A DNA stretch of 64,000 nucleotides from Leuconostoc carnosum. Its GTDB lineage: Bacteria > Bacillota > Bacilli > Lactobacillales > Lactobacillaceae. Where the stretch lies: positions 1-64,000 of the forward strand of contig NZ_JACHGL010000006.1 in assembly GCF_014207505.1 (NCBI RefSeq). Direction: 5' to 3'. The position numbers and the translations under genes were made by a program. The notes below the pieces were generated by a model. That model worked only from the letters and a program-made list of their open reading frames with translations. It was not told the DNA's origin and did not search any database. This document shows, one piece after another, positions 63,926 to 64,000 of the stretch (positions are counted from its first letter, which is position 1; each line of letters starts with the position of its first letter).

Positions 63926-64000
63926 GTACTTCGCAAAATTTTCCACCTGGTACGATCATAATACGTTTGACACGGACCTCATACTTACTGAACCTCATCA
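63926..64000. other. Right edge, no supported gene
   Basis: The last 75 bases may include the 3' end of an upstream minus-strand gene (a frame ends with TAA at 63985-63987 after a DEVQ-like tail), which by synteny would be gyrA. That is too short to assert. Confidence 0.25.

Noticed and set aside
63960-64000. 3' end of gyrA
   Set aside because: Only a few codons could be present before a TAA; synteny alone is not enough to call it.

Overview
The window is a stretch of a low-GC Firmicute chromosome, almost certainly a Leuconostoc (Lactobacillaceae). The main evidence is a 377-residue Ddl ligase with Phe at position 261 (the intrinsically vancomycin-resistant Leuconostoc D-Ala-D-Lac type), a highly expressed xylulose-5-phosphate phosphoketolase (heterofermentative sugar metabolism), a KxYKxGK-type secreted protein with glucan-binding-like repeats, and a typical lactic-acid-bacterial gene set (ClpL, PadR-DUF1129, DUF1694, DUF2969, DUF1146). 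No prophage, insertion sequence, CRISPR array or plasmid module was seen; it reads as core chromosome with a few accessory genes. Most genes lie on the minus strand. The right edge holds rpsF-ssb-rpsR-gdpP-rplI-dnaB, which in relatives lies a few kb from dnaA/gyrAB, so oriC probably lies just beyond the right edge and the fork travels right to left.

Layout. 0-9 kb: an aminotransferase with a long leader, a guanylate-kinase-like protein, an APC permease, a GNAT acetyltransferase, EzrA, rpsD with a long leader, DUF1694 (YueI) and RarA. 9-18 kb: a structured RNA (probably 6S RNA), a UspA protein, then minus-strand wall/shape genes (DUF1146, mreB, DUF2969, rodA, DUF2785, ddl, an XRE-TPR regulator) and a lysine permease under a lysine riboswitch. 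18-28 kb: an LCP ligase, trpS, a ketopantoate-reductase-like dehydrogenase, a secreted repeat protein with a C39-like peptidase, a NUDIX-DUF1810 fusion, a nucleoid-associated protein, and clpL in an apparent operon with a tiny HTH regulator. 28-37 kb: rlmCD/rumA, PadR-DUF1129, tRNA-Leu and tRNA-Thr, an AI-2E family permease, a MutY without its iron-sulfur cysteines, a 47-residue basic protein, a 14-TM MFS exporter, thiD/pdxK and rlmH. 37.1-37.75 kb is a gene-free cluster of DnaA-box sequences. 37.7-45.6 kb: htrA, yycI, yycH, walK, walR (one operon), prs and tpx. 45.7-53.6 kb: a HAD phosphatase, ridA, the ilvBNCA operon, a YlmA-type ABC ATPase, an orphan branched-chain leader-peptide attenuator and a NUDIX hydrolase. 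53.7-64 kb: xpkA, a GntR regulator, ybaK, an HExxH membrane protein, and the replication/ribosomal operon.

How the genes fit together. WalRK with YycH/YycI, RodA, MreB, EzrA, Ddl, LCP and HtrA form a cell-envelope set. IlvBNCA makes branched-chain precursors from threonine and pyruvate, and RidA beside IlvA removes the reactive enamine that IlvA releases. The ilvD and leu genes are not in the window. A complete-looking Leu/Val/Ile leader peptide and terminator survives next to the ilv locus with no biosynthetic gene downstream.

The most unusual items are the orphan BCAA attenuator (52.78-53.01 kb), the DnaA-box cluster that is not next to dnaA and runs against the expected strand polarity of an origin (37.17-37.69 kb), the clpL/HTH/27-residue ORF module with its palindromic operator (27.95-28.39 kb), the NUDIX-DUF1810 fusion, and the homopurine tract in front of an outward rRNA-like promoter at the left edge.
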